Origin: Tribonema minus | Lineage: Eukaryota > Sar > Xanthophyceae > Tribonematales > Tribonemataceae | NCBI GenBank assembly: GCA_017506865.1 | Contig: JAFCMP010000090.1 | Coordinates: 682,001 to 746,000 of the forward strand | DNA: 64,000 nucleotides | Direction: 5' to 3' | In this document: positions 1 through 10,600 of the stretch, in pieces | How positions within the stretch are numbered: the stretch's first letter is position 1 | Layout of the letters: each line of letters opens with the position of its first letter | Notes under the pieces: model-generated | What the model saw: the letters and a program-made list of their open reading frames with translations, nothing else | What the model was told of the DNA's origin: nothing | The model's database searches: none | Position numbers and translations under genes: made by a program

Positions 1-605
1 TCATCATTCACAGCAAAACTCTCGTGCTTGTACCATATCGAGGGGCACACTCCTGTTGTGCTGACCTTAATAACACTGGACGTAAGCGAATGGAACGCAT
101 ACAAATGGTTACAGTATTCAAGCCCCGCTGTGCCGGCGTACATGAGCAGCATGCGACCATACCAGCAGATCGAAACTCCATATAACGCCTTGGGCGACTC
201 AAACAGCTGTGTCCATGTGCGGTGCCTAGTGTTGAAGGACCATACGTCAGAATAAGCACTCATGAATTGCGTATTGCTACCGCATGCAATCGTGAAGTCC
301 TCGTCACCAGGCCCCGCACACATGCCAAACGCGGCACGAGGTGTTGGCGCTCCCTCTGACATAATCACACGCCACTCATGTGTGACTGTATCGAAACAGT
401 GCAAGTCGTTGTAGACCACATCACCGTCACAGCCACCAAATACGTAGATTTTGCCCCTGACTATAACTGCGGCGTGACCGCTTCGTGCACATGGAGGATT
501 ACCAAACGTATTGAGTAGCACCCATTCTCGATGCCGATTTAAAAGGCACTTTGAGTACATCATGCCCATTGGCTTTTCTGCATGTATGCTTACAAAATTA
601 GCCAT
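1..605 (-). CDS. Kelch-repeat protein, C-terminus beyond the window
   Basis: The frame stays open from an ATG at 605 to the window edge (201 codons, no stop). Kelch repeats are clear: a GHAAV...IYVFGG segment with a following W (about residues 44-80), then PTPRAAFGM...DVWSFNTRHRTW (about 90-135) and a third degenerate blade. Kelch propellers bind proteins and often serve as substrate adaptors for cullin ubiquitin ligases; no BTB domain is visible at the N-terminus, which begins only about 40 residues before the first blade. It is divergent from the lipase gene with 69 bp between starts. The partner and role are unknown. Confidence 0.8.
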   Translation of the reverse strand, partial: MANFVSIHAEKPMGMMYSKCLLNRHREWVLLNTFGNPPCARSGHAAVIVRGKIYVFGGCDGDVVYNDLHCFDTVTHEWRVIMSEGAPTPRAAFGMCAGPGDEDFTIACGSNTQFMSAYSDVWSFNTRHRTWTQLFESPKALYGVSICWYGRMLLMYAGTAGLEYCNHLYAFHSLTSSVIKVSTTGVCPSIWYKHESFAVND

Positions 606-674
606 GGGTACAGACACCTGTGACGGCTGCTCCACTGTGCATGTTCGTCTGCAATTTTGGCAGCCAAGGTGTAA

Positions 675-1403
675 ATGTTGCTGCCGCTTGCCAAGTTGCT
701 GCAAGCCGTAAACTTTGCTAGTTGTGTGTACCGTGCACCTGCTGAAGTTCTCGCGGCACAGCTCGTACAATCTGGGCCAGCATTTGAGGAGCTCAGCGGC
801 ATCACCCGCCCCCCTGCTTTCTATACCGACTGGCGCACTGGCGCACATGCCATGCTGATGCAATTGAGTGAAACTGAACATGTCTTTTGCGTCCGGGGCA
901 CTGATGGCCTCAAAGACCTCGTACTTGATGCACACGCTTCTCTCACCCCTACATTGTATGGCCCAGGTAGAGCACATGCTGGCTTTTATCTCCAGCAGCG
1001 CCGTCTAGTGCGCCTCTGTGAACCTGACTTACACAAGATACTTTCATCACATGCTTCCATAACTTGCATCGGGCATTCTGCAGGCGCTGCACTGGCTGCA
1101 CTGACTGCTTACCAGTTCGCTCAAAATTATGGTGGCGCTGTTTCGATGATCGGTTTTGGCATGCCTCGCGTGGGCGATGCAGAACTCGTTGAAGGCGTCT
1201 TGCAAAGGCTCGGGGACAGGCTGCTGCTAGTCAAGAATGGTAATGACCCTATCCCAGGCCTGCCCCCCTTTCGTGCTTATGCATCATTTCCACAAGTTAT
1301 TGCAATTGGCACACCTACCAAAGGCGGGATACTGGCTCGGCTCGCTGACCATCGCATCTCACTGTACATGCAGAGTGTAAAGGATCTTGTAGATGGTGGT
1401 TGA
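675..1403 (+). CDS. Class 3 (alpha/beta-hydrolase) lipase
   Basis: The 242-residue protein matches the fungal-type lipase_3 fold. The nucleophile elbow GHSAG has Ser135; the oxyanion-side motif CVRGTDG is at 72-78; FGMPRVGD (161-168) matches the conserved PRVGN strand; Asp191 in NDPIP and His226 in ADHRISLYM complete the triad. The core is near minimal length with no obvious signal peptide or lid extension. Expected reaction: hydrolysis of triacylglycerol or phospholipid esters. Many giant viruses carry such lipases, possibly for membrane remodelling or entry. The ATG at 675 precedes the conserved core by about 70 residues. It converges with the methyltransferase gene, 44 bp apart. Confidence 0.9.
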   Translation: MLLPLAKLLQAVNFASCVYRAPAEVLAAQLVQSGPAFEELSGITRPPAFYTDWRTGAHAMLMQLSETEHVFCVRGTDGLKDLVLDAHASLTPTLYGPGRAHAGFYLQQRRLVRLCEPDLHKILSSHASITCIGHSAGAALAALTAYQFAQNYGGAVSMIGFGMPRVGDAELVEGVLQRLGDRLLLVKNGNDPIPGLPPFRAYASFPQVIAIGTPTKGGILARLADHRISLYMQSVKDLVDGG

Positions 1404-1447
1404 TTGCAATTTCTTAAGTCTGGGCATGCCGTGTGTTCTGCCTACAC

Positions 1448-2293
1448 TTACAGTCGACCTACTATTTCTACGATCACAACTGTCCACACATATGCAACCA
1501 CAATCTGCAGCGCAAAAGTGGCAAGCAGCATGGCGCTCTCGGTCATCGTTTGCTTACTTTTCCTCCTGAACTTTTCAGGCACAGTCAAATTGCTTATTTT
1601 CACAGGGTCTGTAATGCTGCGCCAAGCTGATACGGATATTTGACCCTGCACATCATTGTACTCCACAACACATGCAGCAAAGCCAGCATTTGTCAAAATA
1701 CTCTGCAGCTGTGTCACTGTGAAGGCGTAGTGCTTATGCGCATGCTCAGTGTAAGGAATGCGGTCATACACACTGAGTACTCCTCCATGCTTGAGCACAC
1801 GGGCGCACTCTAGCAATACCGACATGGTGTCTTGCAGCGAGTAGTGTGAGAGTTGGTAGGCTGCAACAATCCTGTCGAATGTGGCATTGCCAAAGGGCAT
1901 GCTCTGCGCATTGGCGTGTATGTACTCAACATTGGGCAGGTTTGGTGCGAGGGCCAAATTGTATGCGTTGTCGTCGAGGCCTACAATGTCTGCATCCTCG
2001 TGCAACTTGTGCAGCGTCAGCATTACCTGCCCGGTGCCGCAGCCTATTTCAAGCACATTTTCGACAGCACGGTCCTTGTTCATGTTTTGCCAATATGCGC
2101 CAAACTTTGAGTGGTCAATTTGTCGAGGCGTGATGTTCTTTGAGCGCTGCGCTGCCTCCCAAGCATCAGGCGGCTCCCGCACGTTGGCATTGCGCAAGTC
2201 GCCATAGGCGGCTGCTACTACAGGGGGAATGTTTACAAAACCAGTAGCAAAATGTGCACAGCATATGCAAAGTGCTAACAGCAGACTACGCAT
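1448..2293 (-). CDS. Membrane-anchored SAM-dependent methyltransferase
   Basis: A class I methyltransferase of 281 residues. Motif I LEIGCGTGQ is at 81-89, the acidic end of strand 2 (GLDD) at 105-108, and a motif IV-like region VAAYQLSHYS at 143-152, resembling the Methyltransf_11 family. The first 18 residues form a hydrophobic signal-like segment and the last 30 a transmembrane helix, so the catalytic domain is probably luminal or membrane-tethered, which is unusual for this family. The substrate cannot be read from sequence; a lipid or small molecule is plausible because of the membrane anchors. The ATG is preceded by an AT-rich TATA-like stretch around 2308-2316. Confidence 0.8.
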   Translation of the reverse strand: MRSLLLALCICCAHFATGFVNIPPVVAAAYGDLRNANVREPPDAWEAAQRSKNITPRQIDHSKFGAYWQNMNKDRAVENVLEIGCGTGQVMLTLHKLHEDADIVGLDDNAYNLALAPNLPNVEYIHANAQSMPFGNATFDRIVAAYQLSHYSLQDTMSVLLECARVLKHGGVLSVYDRIPYTEHAHKHYAFTVTQLQSILTNAGFAACVVEYNDVQGQISVSAWRSITDPVKISNLTVPEKFRRKSKQTMTESAMLLATFALQIVVAYVWTVVIVEIVGRL

Positions 2294-2342
2294 TTATTGG
2301 TGAAAACTGATTATAATTGGTTTTGGCTGACCGCAGACAAGG

Positions 2343-2564
2343 TCACGCAGACCGAAGTGGTGTGACGTCTACAATGAAGCCTAGGCAAATTGCCAGAGCA
2401 ATGCCGAGCAGCATGAGTATGTCATCACCCTTATAATCTGTTCGCCTCGCCTCTACCACGGTGGCAAAAAGAAAGACGCTATTGCAAACACCAAGCACAT
2501 AAGGCATGAGCCGCGGATATCCAATCCAGTGCCTTTCGATTTTTCTAAACGCCTCTGACAGCAT
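2343..2564 (-). CDS. Small two-helix membrane protein
   Basis: This 73-residue ORF starts with ATG and has two hydrophobic segments (about 20-38 and 50-66) separated by a charged loop ARRTDYKGDD. A GTATAT element lies about 8-15 nt upstream. It fills the gap between two genes of the same strand. The function is not recognised; small membrane proteins of this type are common in virions with internal membranes. Confidence 0.5.
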   Translation of the reverse strand: MLSEAFRKIERHWIGYPRLMPYVLGVCNSVFLFATVVEARRTDYKGDDILMLLGIALAICLGFIVDVTPLRSA

Positions 2565-2646
2565 CTTGAAGATATACTACAAGGTAGGCACACATAAGTT
2601 TCCCTCCAAAAGGTGTATGCGCTGTTTTATTTTGGTAGTGGTGTCC

Positions 2647-4290
2647 CTACTCGGACATTGCAATGATCCTTTGGCGCAGCTCCTTCTTTCGCGCCGCTTT
2701 TTGCTTGTCTGTGTCCCCACTGGCCTCAATCTCGATCAGACCCTCAAGATATGTGATGCACCTCCCCTTGTAGTCCGACAGCTTGTATGTGGAAGACTTT
2801 GTTGACCTCGTCCTGTCGTCGTGCACGCGTGAGTATTCACGCTCCGACATGTTGCAGGACGAGCAGACTAGACTTGTGTTGCCAAGGTAACCGAGGCTAT
2901 TACAGAGACGATCCGGGGACGCCCTAGTCGGCACATGCGCGAGCGTCATGCGGTCGTTGTCGCCGTTGTCGCCGTAGCAGATTTGCCTGCCACAGGTGTC
3001 CTTTGCACAGCATGTTGTGGTGTCTCGCAGCGTGACAAGCATTCTGCCAATGCTCTCCCTAGAATGGTACCTGTCGTCGCCATCAAAAGCAGCAATTTGT
3101 GCCAGGTCCTCCGCTGGCGCATCCAACCCACGTGCCTCGCACTGAGAGCGCAGGTGCTCCATCCTCTTCTCATGCTCATACCGCTCCAGCTCTGCCACTT
3201 CTACCTCGTTCTTGCTCTTCTTGTTGCTGAGCCTCTCTAAGCGATCCCTGTAACTGTGAAAAGTGTTGTCTGTTGTCAGCCGCAGCCAGCTCGTGGGCTT
3301 AGAGCGCACCGTGGGCTTCGTGTCGCTTTTAATGTGGGTGTTATGACGCTTGTCCACGAGCGTGAGCACCTGCAGTGCGTTGCCGTATCCAAGGTTGTCG
3401 TGTTTGCGGTCAGGTGATATGCCGGACACACCGTTAAGCATGAGTATGGAGTTGCAGCCCTGTCTGCACGAACACATGCAATTTGTGGCATGGAAAGCCG
3501 CTAGAAATTTGCGAAGAACGTCCATGAGTATGAAGGCGTGACGGCGTTGTAAGGAGTGCCCCTTCATGCTGCTGATGATGGCGTCTATGACATATAACAC
3601 GACATGCTGGCTGCGCCAGCGGCCTGCATGAAAGAAGTTGATGTAGTTGGCGAGGGGGGTGGGCTCAACAGGGAAGTGACAGTCACGCTTAAGTAGAAGT
3701 TGCCATGTGATGTCCTTGATCAGCTTCTTTACGCTGCTCTCCTTGGGTGCAATACTGACTACGCCACGAGAGCTAAAGTCGTTCTCGCGGGCAGCAATAC
3801 CTTGGGATTTGCTGTACCGTACGAGGACATAGGTGCCATATTTGCCTACATAGTGTATTGTATCATCCGACTCAAATATGGCGCAAGCCAGCTCCTCAGT
3901 GGCGGGGGAAAGCAAGAAGCACCGCGACATGGGTCTGTCTCCTTTGACCACCTCGAGTGCTTCAAATCTTTCAAGGTGAGGTAGGGCCCCGTCTCCACCG
4001 GCTCCAGAAGCAATGGTAGCCGCTGACGCCACAGACTCTTTCCGCACCTTCTTCGCGCACTGTCCCTTTGCGGCAGCTGCCGGACGCTTGGTGATGGTGC
4101 GCTCGTCCTCAGCGCGGCGCTTTGCCCTCGCCGCCTCCATGTCAGCCATATGCACCAACGCAGGTATGTCCTCGATCTCAACGTCCTCAACGCACATGAG
4201 GCTGGGCTTCGTGGACCACACACATGTCGTGGCGGCGGGCATGTTCACCACTGGCGTGACATCTGTGGTCTTGCAAGCCTCTACGGTCAT
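2647..4290 (-). CDS. HNH-like zinc protein with a bipartite nuclear localisation signal
   Basis: The 547-residue protein carries two copies of an HNH/treble-clef-like motif: ISPDRKHDNLGYGN (291-304), whose later Cys pair has become LVDKRHN, and ASPDRLCNSLGYLGN (457-471) followed by VCSSCN with Cys476 and Cys479. Cys clusters precede each copy (271-279 and 427-433). The form SPDR-x-N-S-x-GY...CxxCN is typical of an HNH-related family in giant viruses and phages. Residues 68-84 (KRPAAAAKG...KKVRK) closely resemble the nucleoplasmin bipartite import signal. I infer a nuclear DNA-binding or nicking protein; nuclease activity is uncertain because the classic HNH histidine is not obvious. The ATG is at 4290, downstream of a 28-bp repeat array. 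Confidence 0.65.
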   Translation of the reverse strand: MTVEACKTTDVTPVVNMPAATTCVWSTKPSLMCVEDVEIEDIPALVHMADMEAARAKRRAEDERTITKRPAAAAKGQCAKKVRKESVASAATIASGAGGDGALPHLERFEALEVVKGDRPMSRCFLLSPATEELACAIFESDDTIHYVGKYGTYVLVRYSKSQGIAARENDFSSRGVVSIAPKESSVKKLIKDITWQLLLKRDCHFPVEPTPLANYINFFHAGRWRSQHVVLYVIDAIISSMKGHSLQRRHAFILMDVLRKFLAAFHATNCMCSCRQGCNSILMLNGVSGISPDRKHDNLGYGNALQVLTLVDKRHNTHIKSDTKPTVRSKPTSWLRLTTDNTFHSYRDRLERLSNKKSKNEVEVAELERYEHEKRMEHLRSQCEARGLDAPAEDLAQIAAFDGDDRYHSRESIGRMLVTLRDTTTCCAKDTCGRQICYGDNGDNDRMTLAHVPTRASPDRLCNSLGYLGNTSLVCSSCNMSEREYSRVHDDRTRSTKSSTYKLSDYKGRCITYLEGLIEIEASGDTDKQKAARKKELRQRIIAMSE

Positions 4291-4625
4291 GGCGCAAGTT
4301 GCTGACGGTCAGACAGGTTGTGAGTGAGTGCTGCACAGACGCAATATTTAGCTGTTGCAGGGCCTGACGCAATATATAATTGTTGTATAGCCTGACGTGA
4401 ATATTAATTCGTGGTACAGCCTGACGTCAAGTAATAGTGCTGTCTGACATGCACCAAGTAGCTTGAGCTGGCCTCAAGGGGGAAATGCGTAATCTTTTCA
4501 CACTGCTCGCAACTGCCACAACAGCTGCCCCGCACAGCGGCTGTCCTGATTGCCTACGTTTCATACTATGCTGCCGACTTGTTGTGCGTCAACCGACATG
4601 ATCAACACCAACAGGCCATCATGCA
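4291..4625. other. Intergenic region with repeat array
   Basis: No supported ORF. It lies upstream of the HNH-like gene (leftward) and downstream of the giant leftward gene. It contains an AT-rich 28-bp tandem array (4340-4447); the remainder, 4448-4625, shows nothing recognisable. Confidence 0.6.
4340..4447. repeat. 28-bp tandem repeat, four imperfect units
   Basis: Units start at 4340, 4368, 4396 and 4425, each of the form CG(C/T)(A/G)AATAT...GTNGTA..GCCTGA. The joints read CCTGACG; the last contains TGACGTCA (4422-4429), the palindromic bZIP/CRE site. The array sits 50-160 bp upstream of the leftward HNH-like gene start, so a promoter or enhancer role is plausible. Confidence 0.65.
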
Positions 4626-7600
4626 TTACGGGAACACCCCCTTGATCTGCTCCCACGCTGCAGGGTGCTGCCGCTTAAATAGAAGCTCCGCCGCGTCTAT
4701 GCGCGCGAGCAAACCATTCCTAGCCTCCTTGTTTTGCAGCACCTGCGCCCAATTGTCGGCATAACTTTTGCTAAACTCCTTCAGCCCGTCCACCTTGTGA
4801 CCTGCCAACACGCTATCTAATGCACCGGCCTCTGTGAAGTCTAAAGACTCAAGCAGCTGCGCCCTCTTCCACCGCAGGAAGACTTGAAAGAGCTTATCTT
4901 GTTCAATCAGCCACAAATGTCGATCACGGGCAGCCGCTGCAGCCACAGCAAGAGTGGGAGGTGCAGCCACGGTCGCGCCAACAAATAGTGCATTGCCTCC
5001 TATGGGACACAGTGCCCCTGCAGCAGCGCCTGCCTTGTATTGTAAACCAGCCAACATGAGTGCGTTTGGCGCGGTCGCCAGAGCTTTACACATTTCCATC
5101 TGCCCAGCCGCAATTGCGCCCGCGAACGCAACAGTTAGTATACCTAATGCAGCGTAACGAATAGCCGGCTTGGTTGAAAACCTGAGCACCTTGCGCACAT
5201 GTTCAGTTAGCATTTGTGATAAAGGCTGGTTGACGTTGTCATTGTGATACACACTCAAAGCGTCATTAACTTCACTTTCTGCCTGATTGATTTCAGCTGC
5301 CATCAACGCAGGCTCAGCTTCAGCGAGGACTTCTGCTTCAGGGACCATGTTCACAGCAATTGCCTGCATTCTTGCATCTGCACCACTATCGGCGTTTGCT
5401 TTGGCATGCTTGCCGGGCTCTTTGGTGTCATCGACAGCATCAACCCTTGCTCGCTTTGCGTGCGTGTTTGCTGCTGTTAACAGGTCCAGCAACTTTTTTC
5501 CATTTGAGCTCCAACCGCCTTGCACAGTTTTTGCCAGCTTGGGCCATTCGAGCGAATTCAGCACGGCGCCAATGTCAATGAGGGCTTGATTGTCCGCCAC
5601 CTGCTCCGCACTCATATTTGCATCTCTGATTGCCTTCTCACCATACACTGGAGTCATGTGCGTGACTAATGACAACATATCCTTCACTTCCTCCACGCTC
5701 ATGGTCTCTGCTGCTTCCAATGCATCCTGCAACACTAGTGACGGGCGAACATTAACTGCAGCCTCAACAGCAGTTGCGGGTATTACCTTGGCGTCAGGTG
5801 TTTTCACGTTGTCAACTGCTTCAGGCTCTCCTGCCACATTGCTCACTTCCACAATAGATGGTGACTCTTCCTGCGCTGGAGCAGCAGTAATGTCACTTGC
5901 AGCAGCTGCATCCGCAGTCTCAGCAGCAGTTGTGGTCATTGCCTTGGCATCAGGTGTTTCCACAACGTCTGCTGCTTCAGGTTGCTCCCCCACTCCGCTC
6001 GCTTCCACAACAGTGGGTGATGGGGGTGCCTCTGCAACAGTAGTATCATCAGCCTGTGCAGGCGTCATCTGCTGCACGAGAGTACTGATGACATCGCGTG
6101 CACTTTGCAACGCAGCAAGGTGAGTATTGCTCTGCATGGACCCCTCTTTCATCTTGTAAATGCCCAGAAGACTCTCACTGATCGCGTCGTCCCCGACAAC
6201 TTGGCCAACCTGCTGGGCGACTGCTTCTGGTGTGGTCATGGCATGCAGGGCAGCGAGATTGGAGATGCTAATGCTCGCTGCGTCAAAAACTGTCCCTGCA
6301 AGCCCCAATGAGTACTCAATTACCGGCGCATCTTGCGTTGCGTCCCCTACCTGTTTGAAAAAGGCACGCAGGTCCTTTATGTCATCAATATCGCTGGCGT
6401 TTGCAATGGCGCGTTCTGCATAGACATCAAATAAGCCTGCCATCAATTGTGCCTGTGCACATTCGTTTGATACACCACAGGCAGCGACCAGCGCGAGCTC
6501 TTCAGGTTGCAGCTGGAGCTGAGGTGCTTCAGCGAAGCCCTTGACGATCTGCTCGATGCGTGAAGCCTGCGTCCGCAGCCACTCGTGCCACTCTTTGCCG
6601 TTCACGGTATCGCGTATGGCGGTGACAAGATTTGCGCCTTGCAGCTTGAGCGCAGAAGCTGCATCTGGCAGCGCTGCTTTGCTGGCAAGTGCGGTCAGTC
6701 GCATCCACTCACCCAGACTTGAGGATATGGCAGATACTTGACTCTGCACGTCGGGGGCAGTGGTGATGCCAGCAACCGCAGCACTCAGCTGTGCAGATGC
6801 ACCAGCAGCCAATATAGTGTCCAGAGGGGCCAGTGTGTGTCCAAACAATTTTGCGGCTGCTAACGCTCCACTGAAGTTTGCATCAACATTGACGCTGCTT
6901 GTTGCTTCGGTCACTAGCTTCTGCAGGTGCTCAAACTGGTCAAAAAACCATGCAGCATCCCTGTTCACCGTCAATGCAGACTTCAAAGCAGTCCCGGCCG
7001 CTGGGTCCAGCTGATTTGACAATACACCAGCCTCTTCAGCATTTTTGAGTGCCATCTTCGATCTGTTTGAAAGTGTATACATGTCGATGCGTGATGGTGT
7101 GGAGCCATTGATGAGGCCAAGCGCAGACCTGCCGATCTGCTCACCCTGGCTCGCAGCGTTTTCGATCGCGTAGGTGATCAATGCGGAAAATTCACTTTTC
7201 GCCGCATCGCGTACAGAATCCGAGTTGGCATTCGAATGTAGGGACTGCAGCTGCTGCAACGCGCTTGAGTAAGTTTCGATGGTGTTTCCACTTGCGTCCA
7301 ATCCATGATTCACTTTAGCGGCAGCTTGCACTGCAGGCGCCGTTGAGTTGATAGCTTCAATGGCGCTCATTGCCGTAACGTCACTGCGTAATCCACTAAT
7401 CAGTTCATTGGTCTCCTCACTCTTCACTCGTGCTGGCAGTTTGGTGTACATGGCGATAACATCCTCTGGACCTGTACTCCACGCTCCAGCGACCAGCGAC
7501 TTCACAACACTGACCCCGGCTTTTTGTAGTGGTTGGTCAAAGTCAACGCCCAAGTAAGCTGTATCAGTTGCCGTTGCAGCTTCTGAAGCCTTCAACAATG

Positions 7601-10600
7601 CATCCACACCCTGGTCCGCCTCGTGTAGGGCATTGATCAGTGAAGTGGCGCCGTCCTTGATTGCTTCCGACTCATCACTTATAGCCTGCAGCGGCAACTC
7701 TTGATAGGCGTTCTGAAGGCCTTGTAAGTACAAGTTTGAAACAGCCTTCGTAGCCATGCGCTCAGTGGCCACCACTCCAGCCTCCTCAAATGATGGTGGT
7801 AGTTTACTAATTCCTGCATCTTTCAGTACTTGAGCGGCGCTCTGCAAATCAGACACATCATCTGGTCCCCCCTGGCTAACTTGTACGAGGTATCTTGCCA
7901 CGTCGGACCTTGGGCTCTGTGTAAGGTTTGGCGCCCTGTCTGCCATAAGTTGACCGAGTTGTTTCAATGGAGCTTCCATGAGTTGCTCGTCTGCCAATCT
8001 TGTTTGAGCAGCCAAGTGTGCACCCTTCAGCTCATCTGCCCCATCTGTTTGTGCAATGACTTGATGTAGCAGTTCATAGGTGACTGCGTCATCTTGCAGC
8101 ATCTGGACCATCTTGTCGTTCGTCTTCTTAAGGGCTGTTGAGGCCATAGTCGCCATATCTTTGTCCAGGTAGAGCAGCGTGCTGCAGCAAGCAACTCCGT
8201 CCAGCGCTGTAGGTCCAGCTATGCAGCTGCCATCGCCACATATCGGGGCTCCATGCATGTACGTGTTTACAATCACATTGACCCCGTGCACATTCGCTAT
8301 TGCGGTTGGAAGATCAGAGCCTCCATCAATGTGAGCCAGAGTGTCCATACTGTCGTGGTATCGTGTTTCGGCTTCAGTTGCCATTGTGGCAAATCTGATA
8401 GTGTCGACCGGGATGTTTGTTCCGAGTTCTCTGATGTCTTTCGAAATCTGGCGCAACTGCATAATGTCTAGTGACTGTGACATGGCTGCCTGCACTCTTT
8501 GCAGCTTTAGTGTTTCTATCTGATCACTTATATCAACAGGCGTTTGCATGCTGGCTGCTGGCGCCTTAGGGATCGCCACCTGCGTGACAAATTGGGGATT
8601 GACTGCTTGTACCTGATCGATGAAATTAGCTGATGGCTGTGTTGGCATGTTACCCCACCCATTAAAGCTGCTGAGAGCTGCAGCACCACTAGCTGCCTGA
8701 GCTGCTGCCATTTTCACAAGGTTTCCAGCTCCAGACTGCGTGTTATTAACAAGCGACCTAGCAGCTGGCCCAGCGGCGGCTAACTTTGAGTGCATGAACT
8801 GTGCACCGTGGCTAACACTATCCCTGCCGCTTTCATATAAAGCAGGATGGGCCCAGTGTACAAGTGGAGCACATACAGTCCCGGCAGCCAATATGCCCAG
8901 TACCACTTTGCCAAGAGACGTCGACGACACACCACCCTTTTGCTTGACCTTCTTCAGCTCCATTTCTACAGTTGCTTCGAGTGTGTGCTCAAAGTTCGAT
9001 CGCAAGTCAGGGGCGGCAGAGCCTACAGCCACCATCTGTTGTCTGTACTGCTCAAAAGCATCTTGAACGGCTACAAGTCCTGTGCTTGCATCAGCAAATG
9101 TTGCGGACCATTGAATGAACTTCTGGTTCTGTTCAATTTTACCTGCCTTCTTCAACTTGTCCAGATACGTAATCATGGTTGCAAAGAATGGTGCGTCTGC
9201 TGTGACAGAGCCATTTTGACACATGTGCCTCATGCAGTCGCGCTTGCTTATATGCGCAATTGCCCACAGTTCAAGCGCGCGCTGCTTTGACTTTCTCAAA
9301 CTCTTGCTATCACTACTGCGGTATTGAATGGTGTCGGGAGCTTCAGGAATATGATAGCTGGCGTCAAGGAAGCTTCTGCATGTTTCTGCAGAGCTGTTTG
9401 TCGTTGAGTGGAGCTCCAAAGGAGGAATTGGAGGGGAAGTACTACTACCCGTCTGCTGTGGGGGAGGTGGGAGATCAGCATCATAAAAGCTGTCTTCGGC
9501 GTCTTCGATGGGCTGAATGTCCTCAGGTGGTGGGGGTGGCTTTGTGGTGATGAAGTGTGGAGATGCCGGTGGAGGTGGCAGTGCATCTGTTGCACGCTCA
9601 GCTGCATCTATGCTGGCTCTTGCCTGCTTGGCTGCAGCTTCGGCCGCTGCACGTTCATTTGCCGCTTCTACATCAACTCTGACCTGCTCGGCTGCAGTTT
9701 GTTTAGCTGCCGCTTCTGCATCGAATCTGGCCTGCTCGGCTGCTGCGCGTTCAGCTGCCGCTGCTGCATCAGCTCTGGCCTTTGCAGCAGCTGTGTGCAC
9801 AGTTGCTGCAGCTCTCTCAGCCACTGCGCGTTCAGCTGCCGCTGCAGCATTGACCCTGACCTGCTCCGCCGCTACACGTTCAGCTGCTGCTGCCGCATCA
9901 GCTCTGGCCTGCTCGGCTGCTGCGCGTTTAGCTACAGCTCTGTCAGCCGCTGCACGTTCAGCTGCCGCTGCAGCATTGACCCTTACCTGCTCCGCCGCTA
10001 CACGTTCAGCTGCCGCTGCTGCATCAGCTCTGGCCTGCGCTGGCAGTGCGCGTTCAGCTGCTGCAGCTCTCTCGGTCGCTGCACGTTCAGCTGCCGCTGT
10101 TCGCTCTGCTGCTGCTGCGTCCGCCATGGCCCTTTCCTGCTTAGCTGCTGCGCGTTCAACTCCAGTGGCCGTCACCGTCTCACCAGCAGTGCGTGCCACT
10201 TCTTTTTGTTTTTCAAGCTGCACCACTGCACTCTGCAAACTCTGAGCAAGGCTGCAAGCCGCTGAGAGTTGAGGGGCGTAGTCCTTGTGATTCGTGGCGT
10301 TGATACCACCATATCCTAAGCAAATGATACCCTCATAGGCGCTCCGCACAGCAGTTTCTGCTGCGGCAATGCCATCGTGACTTGCAATGCCGGCAGTTGC
10401 ACTTGCAATTGTAGAATCGCTGGCAGTGAGCACATTGTTGCAAGCACTTGCAGGTTTGGGGTACTTCATCATGGCTCCTGCCAGAAGTGATGGTTTTTCC
10501 AGATTCAAGAGCTCATTCACCAGCTGGTTCATGTCGGAAACCAATTGCAAAGCTGAAGGTCTCACCTCGGTGGGCTTTGCGTGTGTGCTCATAGCTACAG

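Noticed and set aside
9408..10265. Cys/Ser-rich plus-strand ORFs in the 9.4-10.2 kb region
   Set aside because: Shadows of the Ala/Glu/Arg coiled coil of the leftward giant gene, which is rich in GCN codons.
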